Of a DNA stretch of 64,000 nucleotides, positions 49,672-58,934 are shown one piece after another. The stretch is from Acidobacteriota bacterium (GTDB lineage: Bacteria > Acidobacteriota > Holophagae > Acanthopleuribacterales > Acanthopleuribacteraceae): the NCBI GenBank assembly GCA_002747255.1, contig PDUC01000037.1, positions 1 to 64,000 of the forward strand, read 5' to 3'. Positions within the stretch are counted from its first letter, which is position 1, and the number at the start of each line of letters is the position of its first letter. A program made the translations under genes and the position numbers. The notes beneath the pieces are model-generated. The model ran no database searches and had not been told where the DNA came from. It saw only the letters and a list, made by a program, of their open reading frames with translations.

Positions 49672-51090
49672 ATGGAAAAAATAGTCCAAACATTTAAGAA
49701 TGCCTTTGAAATACCCGATTTAAGAAGGAAAATTATTTTTACTTTCTTTATTTTGGCACTTTACCGTCTTGGTTGTATCGTGCTGGTACCGGGTGTGGAT
49801 AGTCAGGCAATCGCCGAATATTTTAAACTAGCCGATAATGGTATTCTGAGCATGGTCAATATGTTCAGTGGTGGTGCCCTGGGCAATGCCGCGGTGTTCG
49901 CACTGGGTATCATGCCCTACATCACCGCCTCCATTATCTTACAAATTCTGCAAAAGTCGGTGCCCTATCTGGAGAGACTTTCAAAAGAAGGTGAACAGGG
50001 GCGGTCGAAAATCAATCGCTATACCCGTTACCTTACCGTTGTCTTTGGAATCTTGCACTCCTATGGAATTACCACTCTGTTGTTGAGTATGGATCAGGGA
50101 AGCACCAAGGTCATCACCATTGACAATACCTTCTTTTTCAGAGTTATTGTGATGACGACCTTGACCACGGGTGCCATTATCATCATGTGGTTGGGTGAGA
50201 AGATTACGGAAAAGGGAATTGGAAACGGTATTTCGTTAATTATTTTCGCGAGTATCGTTGCGCGTATCCCGCAGTCAGTGATGGGTGTTTATTCAAAGTT
50301 AACTTCCGGGGCTATTTCAGGACCGGTCATGCTGGTCATAATCGCTGTAGTGCTTGGAACGGTTATCTTTGTTGTCTTCTTTGAACTGGGTGTACGCAAA
50401 ATCACCATCAACTATGCCAAGAGAATCAGTGCGGGTGGTCAGCAGGCAGGAGGAACCAGTTTCCTGCCTTTCAAGGTGAACTCAGCCGGTGTTATTCCCG
50501 TCATCTTCTCTGCCTCCATCGTGCAGTTCCCAAGTATGATTGAGAGTTTTATGGATCCCAACGGGAAGGCCGTACAAATTCTCTCCCATTTTCACTATGG
50601 AAGACCTTTGAACATGTTGATCTTTTTCATTGCGACCATGTTCTTTACCTTCTTCTATGTGGAAATGCTGTTCAATCCAAAAGATACAGCAGAAAACCTT
50701 AAAAAGCACGGTGGCTTCATTCCGGGTATCAGACCTGGAAAGGAAACACAAAAGTATATCGAGGGCGTGTTAAAGCGATTGACCTTCTGGGGAGGTCTCT
50801 ACTTGTGTATGGTCAGTCTTGTTCCCAATTGGATCATGTCGGGTCTGCAGTTAAATACGCTGCCCAGATGGTTAGGCGGTGATATTTTCGAACGCATTAT
50901 TCCCGAGATGTTGAATACGGGTACAGGTGTCATGCTTGCGGCGACACTTGGTGGAACGAGTCTGCTCATTGTTGTGAGTGTCGCACTCGATTTCATGAAT
51001 CAGATAGAAAACCAGTTGGTAATGCACAAATACGAGGGCTTTACCAATAAATCCAGTCGTGATCGCGCGAAGACAAGACGTTATGCGTGA
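49672..51090 (+). CDS. secY: protein translocase channel SecY
   Basis: SecY (472 residues) forms the protein-conducting channel with SecE and SecG. Ten membrane helices are visible. Signatures: plug region FSGGALGNAAVFALGIMPYITASIILQIL, GEQGRSKINRYTRYLTV, and the C5 loop HGGFIPGIRPGKETQKYIEGVLKRLTFWGG. It is slightly longer than the E. coli protein. adk and map do not follow; the next gene is infA. SecA is encoded at 14.5 kb. Confidence 0.97.
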   Translation: MEKIVQTFKNAFEIPDLRRKIIFTFFILALYRLGCIVLVPGVDSQAIAEYFKLADNGILSMVNMFSGGALGNAAVFALGIMPYITASIILQILQKSVPYLERLSKEGEQGRSKINRYTRYLTVVFGILHSYGITTLLLSMDQGSTKVITIDNTFFFRVIVMTTLTTGAIIIMWLGEKITEKGIGNGISLIIFASIVARIPQSVMGVYSKLTSGAISGPVMLVIIAVVLGTVIFVVFFELGVRKITINYAKRISAGGQQAGGTSFLPFKVNSAGVIPVIFSASIVQFPSMIESFMDPNGKAVQILSHFHYGRPLNMLIFFIATMFFTFFYVEMLFNPKDTAENLKKHGGFIPGIRPGKETQKYIEGVLKRLTFWGGLYLCMVSLVPNWIMSGLQLNTLPRWLGGDIFERIIPEMLNTGTGVMLAATLGGTSLLIVVSVALDFMNQIENQLVMHKYEGFTNKSSRDRAKTRRYA

Positions 51091-51097
51091 TCCATCA

Positions 51098-51126
51098 TTT
51101 AGAAAAACTGTAAGTTATGGTAGAAT
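51098..51126 (+). promoter_or_regulatory. possible promoter upstream of infA
   Basis: TTTAGA (51098-51103), a 17-nt spacer and TAGAAT (51121-51126) lie in the 111-nt gap after secY. The -35 match is weak (4 of 6), so this may be an internal promoter for infA-rpsM-rpsK-rpoA-rplQ. Confidence 0.4.
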
Positions 51127-51149
51127 GCGAAGATTTTGCCTCACAATGA

Positions 51150-51175
51150 CTCAAGGCGGCTCGAGTCGCCTTGAG
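51150..51175 (+). promoter_or_regulatory. strong hairpin in the infA leader
   Basis: CTCAAGGCG (51150-51158) and CGCCTTGAG (51167-51175) form a perfect 9-bp stem with an 8-nt loop. No T-tract follows. It would lie at the 5' end of a transcript from the promoter at 51098-51126 and may affect infA expression. Confidence 0.45.
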
Positions 51176-51201
51176 GGTATGTGGTAAATCCTGGAGGATG
51201 A

Positions 51202-51423
51202 ATGTCAAAAGAAGATGCAATTGAAGTTCAGGCCACGGTATTAGAGACACTGCCTAACGCAACATTCAAGGTGGAAGTAGACAGCAACAAACATCAGGTT
51301 CTAGCGCACATCTCTGGTAAAATGAGGAAAAACTTCATCAGAATTCTGCCAGGGGACCGAGTGTTAATTGAACTTTCACCCTATGACTTAAATCGCGGTC
51401 GAATTATTTACCGCTATAAATAG
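51202..51423 (+). CDS. infA: translation initiation factor IF-1
   Basis: IF-1 (73 residues) has an OB fold that blocks the ribosomal A-site at initiation. Sequence: [70 protein letters not shown] lies just upstream of the ATG. rpmJ (L36) normally follows but is absent: only 23 nt separate infA from rpsM. Confidence 0.97.
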   Translation: MSKEDAIEVQATVLETLPNATFKVEVDSNKHQVLAHISGKMRKNFIRILPGDRVLIELSPYDLNRGRIIYRYK

Positions 51424-51446
51424 ACAATGAAAGCCGGAGGTTAAGA

Positions 51447-51815
51447 GTGGCACGAATTGCTGGAGTGGATCTTCCACTCAATAAACGAATTGAAATTGGC
51501 TTGACCTATGTGTATGGAATCGGAAGGTCGATGGCTCAAAGAATTTTGACTCAAGCTGACGTTGATTTTGCAATAAAAGTAAAAGATCTGACGGAAGAAC
51601 AAGCTAACAAAATCAGAAGAATTGTACAATCCGATATTGAGGTCGAAGGTGATCTCAGAAAGAGAAACACACTCGATGTCAAGCGATTGATGGAGATTGG
51701 CTGTTACAGAGGAACACGTCACAAGAGACGTTTGCCTTGCAGAGGACAGCGAACACATACGAATGCCAGAACAAGGCGTGGTAAGCGTATTGCCATCGCC
51801 GGAAAGAAAAAGTAA
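51447..51815 (+). CDS. rpsM: 30S ribosomal protein S13
   Basis: S13 (122 residues) contacts P-site tRNA and the 50S through bridges B1a/b. The GTG start at 51447 gives [25 protein letters not shown]. The C-terminal [25 protein letters not shown] is typical. It is followed by rpsK in 15 nt. Confidence 0.97.
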   Translation: MARIAGVDLPLNKRIEIGLTYVYGIGRSMAQRILTQADVDFAIKVKDLTEEQANKIRRIVQSDIEVEGDLRKRNTLDVKRLMEIGCYRGTRHKRRLPCRGQRTHTNARTRRGKRIAIAGKKK

Positions 51816-51830
51816 GAGGCGGAACGATTC

Positions 51831-52235
51831 ATGGCTAAAGGAAAAGGTAAAGCAAAAGAAGCTCGAAAGAGAAAGAAAATTCGCCGGGTGGTTACGCACG
51901 GAGTTGCCCATATTCAAGCGAGTTTTAATAACACGATTATTACGATTTCTGACCAGGATGGTAATGTTATTGCCTGGGCGTCCTCAGGCGGACAGGGCTT
52001 TCGCGGCTCGAGAAAAGGAACTCCTTTTGCAGCACAGGTTGCCGCGACGACAGCCGGCGAAGCTGCTAAGGAATACGGGTTGAAATACCTCGATGTGCAG
52101 ATTTCGGGTCCCGGCTCTGGTCGAGAATCAACGGTACGTGGCCTGCACGCGCTCGGATATGAAATTCTCAGTATCCGTGATGTCACCCCCATTCCACACA
52201 ATGGTTGTAGACCACCAAAAAGAAGACGTGTGTAA
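51831..52235 (+). CDS. rpsK: 30S ribosomal protein S11
   Basis: S11 (134 residues) lies in the 30S platform near the Shine-Dalgarno helix. Signature: [52 protein letters not shown] and the terminal [18 protein letters not shown]. rpsD (S4), which usually follows, is missing; rpoA starts 28 nt later. Confidence 0.97.
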   Translation: MAKGKGKAKEARKRKKIRRVVTHGVAHIQASFNNTIITISDQDGNVIAWASSGGQGFRGSRKGTPFAAQVAATTAGEAAKEYGLKYLDVQISGPGSGRESTVRGLHALGYEILSIRDVTPIPHNGCRPPKRRRV

Positions 52236-52263
52236 CAATTGAACACACAGGGAGTTACTCTTT

Positions 52264-53241
52264 ATGTTTCATATTAGAACATTCCAAAGACCAAGACGCA
52301 TTGAATTTGACAGGGAAAAGCTGACGGATGATTACGGTAAATTTTCAGCTGAGGCCTTTGAACGAGGTTTTGGGACAACAATAGGCAATGCACTGCGACG
52401 GACCTTGCTTTCTTCAATTGAAGGCGCAGCCATTGTTGCTGTCAAGCTCGACGGCGTTAAACACGAGTTTACATCGATTCCAGGTATCGCTGAAGATGTA
52501 ACCGATATCATTCTCAATTTGAAAAGCGTTCCCCTGAGGTTGCATGACCCGGAAGCGGTCACCATGTACATCGACGTACAAGGGCCTGCAACGGTGACGA
52601 GTAAGGATATAGAAGTTTCGGCTCAGGTCGATATTCTCCAGGACGATGTCCATATTGCCACCCTGAATGAAGATGCGCATCTCAAAATGGAATTAATCGT
52701 CAAAAAGAACCGCGGTTATGTTCCCGCTGAAGAGAATTTCGATGAGGATCTGGATATCGGTTTTATTCCACTGGACAGCTCACATAATCCCATCAAGCAG
52801 GTCAACTACCAGGTTACGTCTGCCCGGGTGGGACAAAGTGCCAATTACGACAAGCTCGAAATTGAAATCCATACCAATGGGTCCATCAGTCCGGTCGATG
52901 CCTTGTCCTATGCTTCCACGGTACTGAAAGATCACTTGAGCATCTTCAACCACTTTGACGTGAGTACAGAAATTTCGGAAGCAGAAGAGAAAGATGAAGA
53001 ACAGGAAAAGATGAAGGAACAACTCGATACGTCTGTTGATGAGTTGGAACTTTCAGTTCGATCACACAATTGCCTGAAGAATGCAAGCATCAGAACCATT
53101 GGTGAGCTTGTTCAAAAGTCGGAAGCGGAAATTCTCAAAACCAAAAACTTCGGAAGGAAATCACTTAATGAAATTAAGGAAATCCTGCAGGAACGCGGTT
53201 TGACTCTGGGAATGCAGCTAGAAAATCTATTCAAGAATTAA
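52264..53241 (+). CDS. rpoA: RNA polymerase alpha subunit
   Basis: Alpha (325 residues) nucleates RNA polymerase assembly. The N-terminal domain (1-235) has [29 protein letters not shown] charged linker ([18 protein letters not shown]) leads to the C-terminal domain, with [36 protein letters not shown], which binds UP elements and activators. It lies 28 nt after rpsK and 17 nt before rplQ. Confidence 0.97.
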   Translation: MFHIRTFQRPRRIEFDREKLTDDYGKFSAEAFERGFGTTIGNALRRTLLSSIEGAAIVAVKLDGVKHEFTSIPGIAEDVTDIILNLKSVPLRLHDPEAVTMYIDVQGPATVTSKDIEVSAQVDILQDDVHIATLNEDAHLKMELIVKKNRGYVPAEENFDEDLDIGFIPLDSSHNPIKQVNYQVTSARVGQSANYDKLEIEIHTNGSISPVDALSYASTVLKDHLSIFNHFDVSTEISEAEEKDEEQEKMKEQLDTSVDELELSVRSHNCLKNASIRTIGELVQKSEAEILKTKNFGRKSLNEIKEILQERGLTLGMQLENLFKN

Positions 53242-53258
53242 AACACAAGGGGAATTAC

Positions 53259-53642
53259 ATGCGACATCGTAAAGGATACAGGCACCTCAGCCGAAATACC
53301 AATCAAAGAAAGGCCCTTTTGAAAGGGCTTGCTGTTTCCCTGTTTGAGCACAAGCGAATTACAACAACGCTCGCGAAAGCGAAAGAATTGAGACGATATG
53401 CAGAGAGGCTGATTACTCACGCCAAGAAGCAGACTCCAGCTGCGCATCGCATCATTTTTTCCAAGCTCCAGAACAAGGAAACTGTGAAATTACTCATGAA
53501 CGAATATGCCGAAAAATACAAAGAACGTCCCGGTGGGTACACTCGTATTATCAAGAAAGGCAGAAGACTGGGCGATCAAGCCGAAATGTGCTTTATTGAA
53601 CTGGTCGATTATGAGAGAGATTTTACTGTCGAAGAAGATTAA
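53259..53642 (+). CDS. rplQ: 50S ribosomal protein L17
   Basis: L17 (127 residues) is a bacterial-specific tunnel-exit protein. It begins [53 protein letters not shown]. It closes the ribosomal cluster and is followed by a strong intrinsic terminator. Confidence 0.97.
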   Translation: MRHRKGYRHLSRNTNQRKALLKGLAVSLFEHKRITTTLAKAKELRRYAERLITHAKKQTPAAHRIIFSKLQNKETVKLLMNEYAEKYKERPGGYTRIIKKGRRLGDQAEMCFIELVDYERDFTVEED

Positions 53643-53666
53643 TTGAATCTTTCTGAAAAGAAAAAC

Positions 53667-53690
53667 GGCGGGTTTTTACCCGCCTTTTTT
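53667..53690 (+). terminator. intrinsic terminator of the ribosomal cluster
   Basis: GGCGGGT (53667-53673) pairs with ACCCGCC (53678-53684) around TTTT, followed by TTTTTT. It lies 25 nt after the rplQ stop and ends the str-S10-spc-alpha transcript. Confidence 0.92.
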
Positions 53691-53952
53691 GCTTTTAACG
53701 CTTGCTTTTTAACAGCAATAAGCTGGCAGGTCGGGATCTCTCCATGCCCTGTTTATTTCCGACGTTGTTCAAGCCGATTCTGTCGAGATCAACCCGGACA
53801 GGAAAACATGGAATACACTAGATGCTTATTGCAATGTTTTGATTGTTGTCCTAAGATCGTCTTATCTGGCTGGAGTGCTGCCAGAGCCGTGCAAACTATT
53901 TTGGTATCATGGGGAAACGAAACACTTGTTACTGCGTAAATTATGGCTCCGC
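53691..53952. other. intergenic region between the ribosomal terminator and the sulfotransferase gene
   Basis: No supported gene. A candidate promoter lies at 53829-53857. Reading frames here do not resemble known proteins. The sulfotransferase frame is open upstream to about 53839, with only a TTG there, so the true start is not settled. Confidence 0.45.
53829..53857 (+). promoter_or_regulatory. possible promoter of the sulfotransferase-phosphatase cassette
   Basis: TTGCAA (53829-53834), a 17-nt spacer and TAAGAT (53852-53857) lie about 95 nt before the sulfotransferase ATG. Each hexamer matches consensus at four of six positions. This would start the five-gene cassette independently of the terminated ribosomal operon. 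Confidence 0.4.
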
Positions 53953-54543
53953 ATGCGTTACGGAGCACCTGTCATCATTGTCTCGGGACTACCGCGATCC
54001 GGGACTTCTATGGCCATGCAGATGCTGTCTGCTGGCGGTATGGAGGTGGTTACGGATCATCAGCGAGAGGCCGATTCCGATAACCCAAAGGGATATTACG
54101 AGTTAGAACAGGTCAAAACCCTGGACAAAGAAGGGGATAAAAGCTGGCTGGGTGAACATCGCAATCGCGTCATTAAAATTATTTCCTTTTTATTGCGGGA
54201 CCTGCCGCTTAATTTGAATTACAAAGTCGTTTTTATGACCAGAGATCTCCACGAGGTTCTGGCTTCTCAGGCTAAAATGCTGCAACAGCGCGGTGAAACA
54301 GATGGTGGTCCTCCAGATGAGAAAATGCGGGAAAATTACCGCGATCACCTCATAAGAACCAAGTATTTCCTGAAGCACACACCCAATTTCAGTACGCTGT
54401 TTCTCAGTCACAGAGAACTGCTCCAGCAACCTGAGCAAGGGGCTCGCAAATTGGCGCGTTTCCTGGGTATGGAAGAAAAAACCGGGGAAATGGCAAAGGT
54501 GATTGACAGTAGATTGTATCGCAACAGGAGAGAAGCAAGTTGA
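53953..54543 (+). CDS. sulfotransferase-like P-loop protein
   Basis: The protein has 196 residues if the ATG at 53953 is used. The N-terminal APVIIVSGLPRSGTSMAMQML is the PAPS-binding 5'-phosphosulfate loop of sulfotransferases. KVVFMTRDLHEVLASQ resembles the 3'-phosphate-binding strand. It is shorter than typical sulfotransferases (250-300 residues), so it may be a compact or partial domain. The start is uncertain because no Shine-Dalgarno is seen and the frame is open upstream. Its stop overlaps the TTG start of the first phosphatase-like gene (TTGA). Sulfation of a surface glycan or lipid is plausible but unproven; a kinase-like P-loop role cannot be excluded. Confidence 0.7.
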   Translation: MRYGAPVIIVSGLPRSGTSMAMQMLSAGGMEVVTDHQREADSDNPKGYYELEQVKTLDKEGDKSWLGEHRNRVIKIISFLLRDLPLNLNYKVVFMTRDLHEVLASQAKMLQQRGETDGGPPDEKMRENYRDHLIRTKYFLKHTPNFSTLFLSHRELLQQPEQGARKLARFLGMEEKTGEMAKVIDSRLYRNRREAS

Positions 54544-56663
54544 AAACGAGCAAACAGTTATTGCGCCTGTGGATTTTAGCACTCATACTTGTCTACTCCA
54601 GTTCCGTTCTGGCCTATGTCGGTCCAGGAGCCGGTTTCGCCATTGCATCGACTTTCTTCACACTCCTGGTTGCTTTTGGACTCGCCATACTCACGTTACT
54701 CACATGGCCGGTCAAGTTCCTGTTTAAAGCAGTCCTGCGAAGGAAACGTATGAACAAGAGCCGCGTTAAACGCGTGGTCATCGTGGGGCTCGACGGTCAG
54801 GATCCCGAGCTTACAGAAGAGTTTATGCAAAAGGGCATGCTTCCCAACTTTTCAAAATTACGGGAACAGGGCGGGTTCTACCGCTTGGGGACAACGCTTC
54901 CCGCCGAATCGCCCGTCGCGTGGTCATCCTTTCAAACGGGTTGCAATCCGGGTAAGCATCGCATTTTCGATTTTTTAGTGCCCAATCGAAAATCGCTGCT
55001 GCCCGAACTCTCTTCCGCAGCCATTAGTACCTCGCCTAAAACCCTGAAGATAGGCAAGTACCGTATTCCCGTAGGAAAAGCGCGCTTTAAAGTGGGACGC
55101 AAGAGCCAGCCCTTTTGGAAAGTACTCGGCGATTACGGCATCTTCAGTTCCATACTGAGAGTGCCCATCACTTTTCCTCCTGAAAAATTCAGGGGCGTGC
55201 TTCTTTCCGCCATGTGCCTGCCCGATTTAAAAGGTTCTCAGGGCACCTTCTTCTATTACACCAGTAACCCGCAAGAAGACAGACAATTGTCCAGCGGCGT
55301 GATGCTTCCGCTTGAGGTTCAGGACTCGGTCGCTCGCGGCGTTTTTTCAGGGCCGGAGAACCAGTTTCAAAAGGACAACCCGGATATGGAATTGCCTTTT
55401 GAGATTCACATGTTTAAAGACAAACCGTGCAAGCTCATCATAGAAAAGGATGAATACGAACTCAGTGAAAAGGTCTACACGCCCTGGATTCCCCTGGACT
55501 TCCAAGCGGGTCTGGGAAAAAAAGTGCGTGGTCTTTGCCGAGTTCTTTTACTGGAGAGAGAGCCCCATCTGCGCATTTACGTCACGCCCATTCAGGTGGA
55601 TCCGGAAAAACCGGCTTTTCCCATTGCCTATCCCGCGCCCTACTCCATCTATCTGGCCAAAAGACAGGGCCCGTTTGCAACGCTCGGAGTTGCCGAGGAC
55701 ACTTCCGGACTCAATGAAAATATCATCGATGAAATGGCTTTCTTCGAACAGTGTCAATTCATTCACCAGGAAAGAGAAGAGATGTTCTTCGATGCCCTTT
55801 CAAAAACACCCAGGGGTGCTGTGGTCTGCGTGTTTGATATTACCGACCGGGTTCAACACATGTTCCTCAATACCTATGAACTGGCAAAAACCGGAGAGCA
55901 CCCGGAAATTAGCGATGAAATAGCGCGGGTTATCCCGGATCTGTACCAGCAAATGGATGACCTGGTCGGCCGGGTAATGGAGAAACTGGATGAGGACACC
56001 ACCCTGATGGTCATGTCTGATCACGGGTTTAAATCGTTTAGAAGAGAAATCAACTTAAATACCTGGTTCATGGAAAACGGTTATTTAACACTGAAAGACA
56101 GCTATGACAGTACCGACTACCTGCAAGCCATCAACTGGTCGAAAACAAAGGCTTATTCCGTGGGGTTTGGTGGTATCTATCTCAACGTCAGGGACAGGGA
56201 AAAACACGGCATAGTCCGTATGGGTGAGGAGATGGACCTGCTGAAAAAGGAAATCGCAGAAAAGCTCCTGAGCTTGAGAGACGGAGAGGACGCTCCCATT
56301 AAAGAAGTTTACGACACACGGCAAGTCTATAGCGGTCCCTATGTAAAAGACGCCCCGGATTTGTTTGTCGGTTTCAAAGTGGGTTATCGAGCTGCCTGGG
56401 CTGCCGTAACGGGTAACATAGACCGTGAAATTATTCAGGATAATCTCAAACCCTGGGCAGGGGATCACAACATGAACCCGCCGGATGTTCCCGGTATGCT
56501 GTTCTGTAACCAAAAACTGGCAGTGGAGAATCCGGATATAACCGACCTTGGGCCAACGGTTCTGGATCTCTTCGGTGTGCCGATCCCAAAATACTGCGAC
56601 GGAAAATCCGTCATACCCTCTGAAGCGGTTGTAAAAAAATCCTCAAAAGGGGTTTCATCATGA
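54540..56663 (+). CDS. membrane-bound alkaline-phosphatase-superfamily enzyme (type I phosphodiesterase-like), copy 1
   Basis: This 707-residue protein starts at a TTG overlapping the previous stop, with AGGAGAG upstream. A signal-like segment ending SSSVLAYVGPGAGFA is followed by a membrane helix (about 36-66) and a basic stretch (RRKRMNKSR). The catalytic domain begins VVIVGLDGQDPELTEEF (metal Asp85 or Asp88). ESPVAWSSFQTGCNPGKHRIFDF contains the probable nucleophile Ser124. DITDRVQHMF, VMSDHGFKSF and AGDHNMNPP supply further metal ligands. This fits the nucleotide pyrophosphatase/phosphodiesterase branch of the superfamily, anchored with the active site outside the cytoplasm. The substrate (phosphodiester, phosphonate or sulfate ester) is unknown. 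It overlaps copy 2 by 4 nt. Confidence 0.8.
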   Translation: MKTSKQLLRLWILALILVYSSSVLAYVGPGAGFAIASTFFTLLVAFGLAILTLLTWPVKFLFKAVLRRKRMNKSRVKRVVIVGLDGQDPELTEEFMQKGMLPNFSKLREQGGFYRLGTTLPAESPVAWSSFQTGCNPGKHRIFDFLVPNRKSLLPELSSAAISTSPKTLKIGKYRIPVGKARFKVGRKSQPFWKVLGDYGIFSSILRVPITFPPEKFRGVLLSAMCLPDLKGSQGTFFYYTSNPQEDRQLSSGVMLPLEVQDSVARGVFSGPENQFQKDNPDMELPFEIHMFKDKPCKLIIEKDEYELSEKVYTPWIPLDFQAGLGKKVRGLCRVLLLEREPHLRIYVTPIQVDPEKPAFPIAYPAPYSIYLAKRQGPFATLGVAEDTSGLNENIIDEMAFFEQCQFIHQEREEMFFDALSKTPRGAVVCVFDITDRVQHMFLNTYELAKTGEHPEISDEIARVIPDLYQQMDDLVGRVMEKLDEDTTLMVMSDHGFKSFRREINLNTWFMENGYLTLKDSYDSTDYLQAINWSKTKAYSVGFGGIYLNVRDREKHGIVRMGEEMDLLKKEIAEKLLSLRDGEDAPIKEVYDTRQVYSGPYVKDAPDLFVGFKVGYRAAWAAVTGNIDREIIQDNLKPWAGDHNMNPPDVPGMLFCNQKLAVENPDITDLGPTVLDLFGVPIPKYCDGKSVIPSEAVVKKSSKGVSS

Positions 56664-58675
56664 AGAAAAGATGGTGGCTGCTGGGAATGTTTGTTTTATT
56701 GGGATTATTCTGCTATGGCGGAGAAAAAAGGGTCCTGGTTCTGGGTGTCGATGGACTGGATCCCAATCTGCTGAAGCAGTTCATGGCTGAGGGCAAAATG
56801 CCGCATTTTAAGGACTTCATTGCCCAGGGTGATTTCAGGCCGCTGCAAACAAGTCGCGCGCCACAAAGCCCCATTGCATGGTCCAATTTCATTACCGGAA
56901 TGGATCCCGGCGGACACGGCATTTACGATTTCATTCACCGCGACCCCGAGAGCATGATGCTCGAATTTTCCATGTCAAAAGTAGAAGGCGCGGCAAGAAC
57001 CTGGGAAGTGGGCTCGTGGGTCATACCCCTCTCCTCACCGGAAACAACCCTGTTGAGAAAGGGCAAGGCGTTTTGGGAAATTCTAGGTGAAGCGGGCATC
57101 TCCACAACTATCTTTCGCATTCCCGTTAATTTTCCGCCCGTTGAAGTTCCCGGCAACTACTCCCTTTCGGGAATGGGGACGCCCGATATTTTGGGAACAC
57201 CGGGAACCTTTTCATTTTACACCACTAAACTGCCATCCAACTACCGAGAAATTTCAGGTGGCAAGGCCTATAAAGTCAAAATCGAAGACGGCCGCATCGA
57301 TGCCAAACTCTACGGTCCAACCAACGACTACCGTCGGGTTGCCAAAAAGAAATCGCGATTTTCAAAAAATAAAAAGAAAACAGAGTACAAAAAAATCAAA
57401 TGCACAGCGGATTTTACGGTCTTTGTGGATCAGGAAGCCAGCGCAGTTCGCATGGTCGTGGGCGATCAGGAGTTCATTCTCAAGGAAAAAGAATGGAGCG
57501 AGTGGATTCCCATTCAATTTGAAGCCGTGCCCTGGCTGGTTGAGTTCAGTGCCGTATGTCGTTTCTACTTAAAACAAATTGGACCGACGTTTCAACTCTA
57601 CGTCAGCCCGCTGCAAATCAATCCCGATGATCCCATCTTACCCATTTCCAATCCGTCCAGCTGGTCCAGTGACCTGTGCAAGTGCCTGGGGTACTTCTAC
57701 ACTCAGGAATTGCCTCACGACACAAAGGCCTTCTTCTGTGATGTGTTTACCGGAAGAGAATTCTGGGATCAATCCATGCTGGTCTTCCAGGAGCGATGCC
57801 GAGCACTCCAGTTCATACTTGAAACGGATCCCAGTCAATTGAAGTTCTTTTATTTTGGAACGGTTGACCAGGGCTGTCACATGCTTTGGCACTTCATGGA
57901 TGAACAGCATCCCAACTACGTGAAGGATGACTTTCTCGTCAACGGGATCCGGAACATCTATCAAAAAATGGATGATGTTCTGGGAACGGTTTTGAAGTCC
58001 ATTGACGACGATACGGTGCTCATTATTATGTCGGACCACGGCTTCGCACCCTTTTACTGGGGTGTCAATCTCAATACCTGGCTGGCAGAGAACGGTTATC
58101 TCAGTCGAAATAAACATCTGGTCAGTCGCCGGGGCGGGTATTTCAGCGGTGTGAACTGGGAAAAAACCAAAGCGTACGCTGTTGGGCTTAACGGTCTTTA
58201 TGTGAATTTAAAGGGACGTGAGAAACATGGGGCGGTTTCGCAAGAAGAATACAACTCGCTGCTCGATGAACTGGAAAGGGATCTTCTGGCCATCGTGGAT
58301 CCCGCAACAGGCAGAAAACCCATCTCTCAAGTGACCAGAACCAGGAGAGATTTCAAGGGAACCAATACCGAACACGCACCGGACATCATTGTCGGATACA
58401 GCTGGGGCTATCGCAGTTCCTGGGAGAATCCGCTGGGTGAGTTCACGAAAGAGGTCTTTATTCCCAATATGAAAGCCTGGAGCGGCGACCACTGTATTGA
58501 CAACAGCATTGTTCCCGGCGTGCTCATTACCAATCAAAAAATCAGTATGGAAACTCCCGCTCTTTACGACCTGACAGTGGCCATACTGGATGAATTCGGT
58601 GTCAAGCCCCTTGAGCAGATGATCGGTAAAGACTGCCTGGCACCAAGAAACTCTTCGGAGACTCAAAAACAATAA
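56660..58675 (+). CDS. secreted alkaline-phosphatase-superfamily enzyme, copy 2
   Basis: This 671-residue protein has an N-terminal signal/anchor (WWLLGMFVLLGLFCYGG), so it is exported. Catalytic motifs parallel copy 1: VLVLGVDGLDPNLLKQF (Asp31/Asp34), QSPIAWSNFITGMDPGGHGIYDFI with probable nucleophile Ser70, GTVDQGCHMLWHF, IMSDHGFAPFYWGVNLNTWL and WSGDHCIDNSIVPG. A Lys-rich insertion (about 228-246) is unlike copy 1. The two are clear paralogues and are translationally coupled (ATGA), suggesting paired or sequential action on one substrate or a heteromeric enzyme. The substrate is unknown. Confidence 0.8.
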   Translation: MKKRWWLLGMFVLLGLFCYGGEKRVLVLGVDGLDPNLLKQFMAEGKMPHFKDFIAQGDFRPLQTSRAPQSPIAWSNFITGMDPGGHGIYDFIHRDPESMMLEFSMSKVEGAARTWEVGSWVIPLSSPETTLLRKGKAFWEILGEAGISTTIFRIPVNFPPVEVPGNYSLSGMGTPDILGTPGTFSFYTTKLPSNYREISGGKAYKVKIEDGRIDAKLYGPTNDYRRVAKKKSRFSKNKKKTEYKKIKCTADFTVFVDQEASAVRMVVGDQEFILKEKEWSEWIPIQFEAVPWLVEFSAVCRFYLKQIGPTFQLYVSPLQINPDDPILPISNPSSWSSDLCKCLGYFYTQELPHDTKAFFCDVFTGREFWDQSMLVFQERCRALQFILETDPSQLKFFYFGTVDQGCHMLWHFMDEQHPNYVKDDFLVNGIRNIYQKMDDVLGTVLKSIDDDTVLIIMSDHGFAPFYWGVNLNTWLAENGYLSRNKHLVSRRGGYFSGVNWEKTKAYAVGLNGLYVNLKGREKHGAVSQEEYNSLLDELERDLLAIVDPATGRKPISQVTRTRRDFKGTNTEHAPDIIVGYSWGYRSSWENPLGEFTKEVFIPNMKAWSGDHCIDNSIVPGVLITNQKISMETPALYDLTVAILDEFGVKPLEQMIGKDCLAPRNSSETQKQ

Positions 58676-58688
58676 TTGGAGGATGCGC

Positions 58689-58880
58689 ATGTTTCAACCC
58701 AAGATCAAACTGGATCGCGATTTATACGATAAAATTAAGAAATACGCCGAAATTGCGGGGTATTCCTCGGTTCATGAGTTTGTAACCTACGCGCTGGAAA
58801 AGGAGTTGGCGAAGCTTGAAGATGCCGACTCTGAAGAGGAAATCAAGAAAAGGCTGAAGGGGTTAGGCTACATTTCCTGA
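58689..58880 (+). CDS. small ribbon-helix-helix-like protein
   Basis: This 63-residue protein (start at 58689, 6 nt after GGAGG) begins MFQPKIKLDRDLYDKIKKYAEIAGYSSVHEFVTYALEKELAKLE. This is the strand-helix-helix pattern of CopG/Arc-type proteins. An acidic linker and the C-terminal RLKGLGYIS follow. A LGYI-type tail also occurs at the end of many sulfatase/phosphatase proteins, so this could be a docking tail rather than part of a DNA-binding domain. It lies 13 nt after the second phosphatase-like gene. Whether it is a regulator or a cytoplasmic adaptor is not known. Confidence 0.65.
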   Translation: MFQPKIKLDRDLYDKIKKYAEIAGYSSVHEFVTYALEKELAKLEDADSEEEIKKRLKGLGYIS

Positions 58881-58934
58881 CCGTGCCGCCAAGAGTGACG
58901 TGATGAAAAGGACAGACAATAAAGGGATGGAAAG

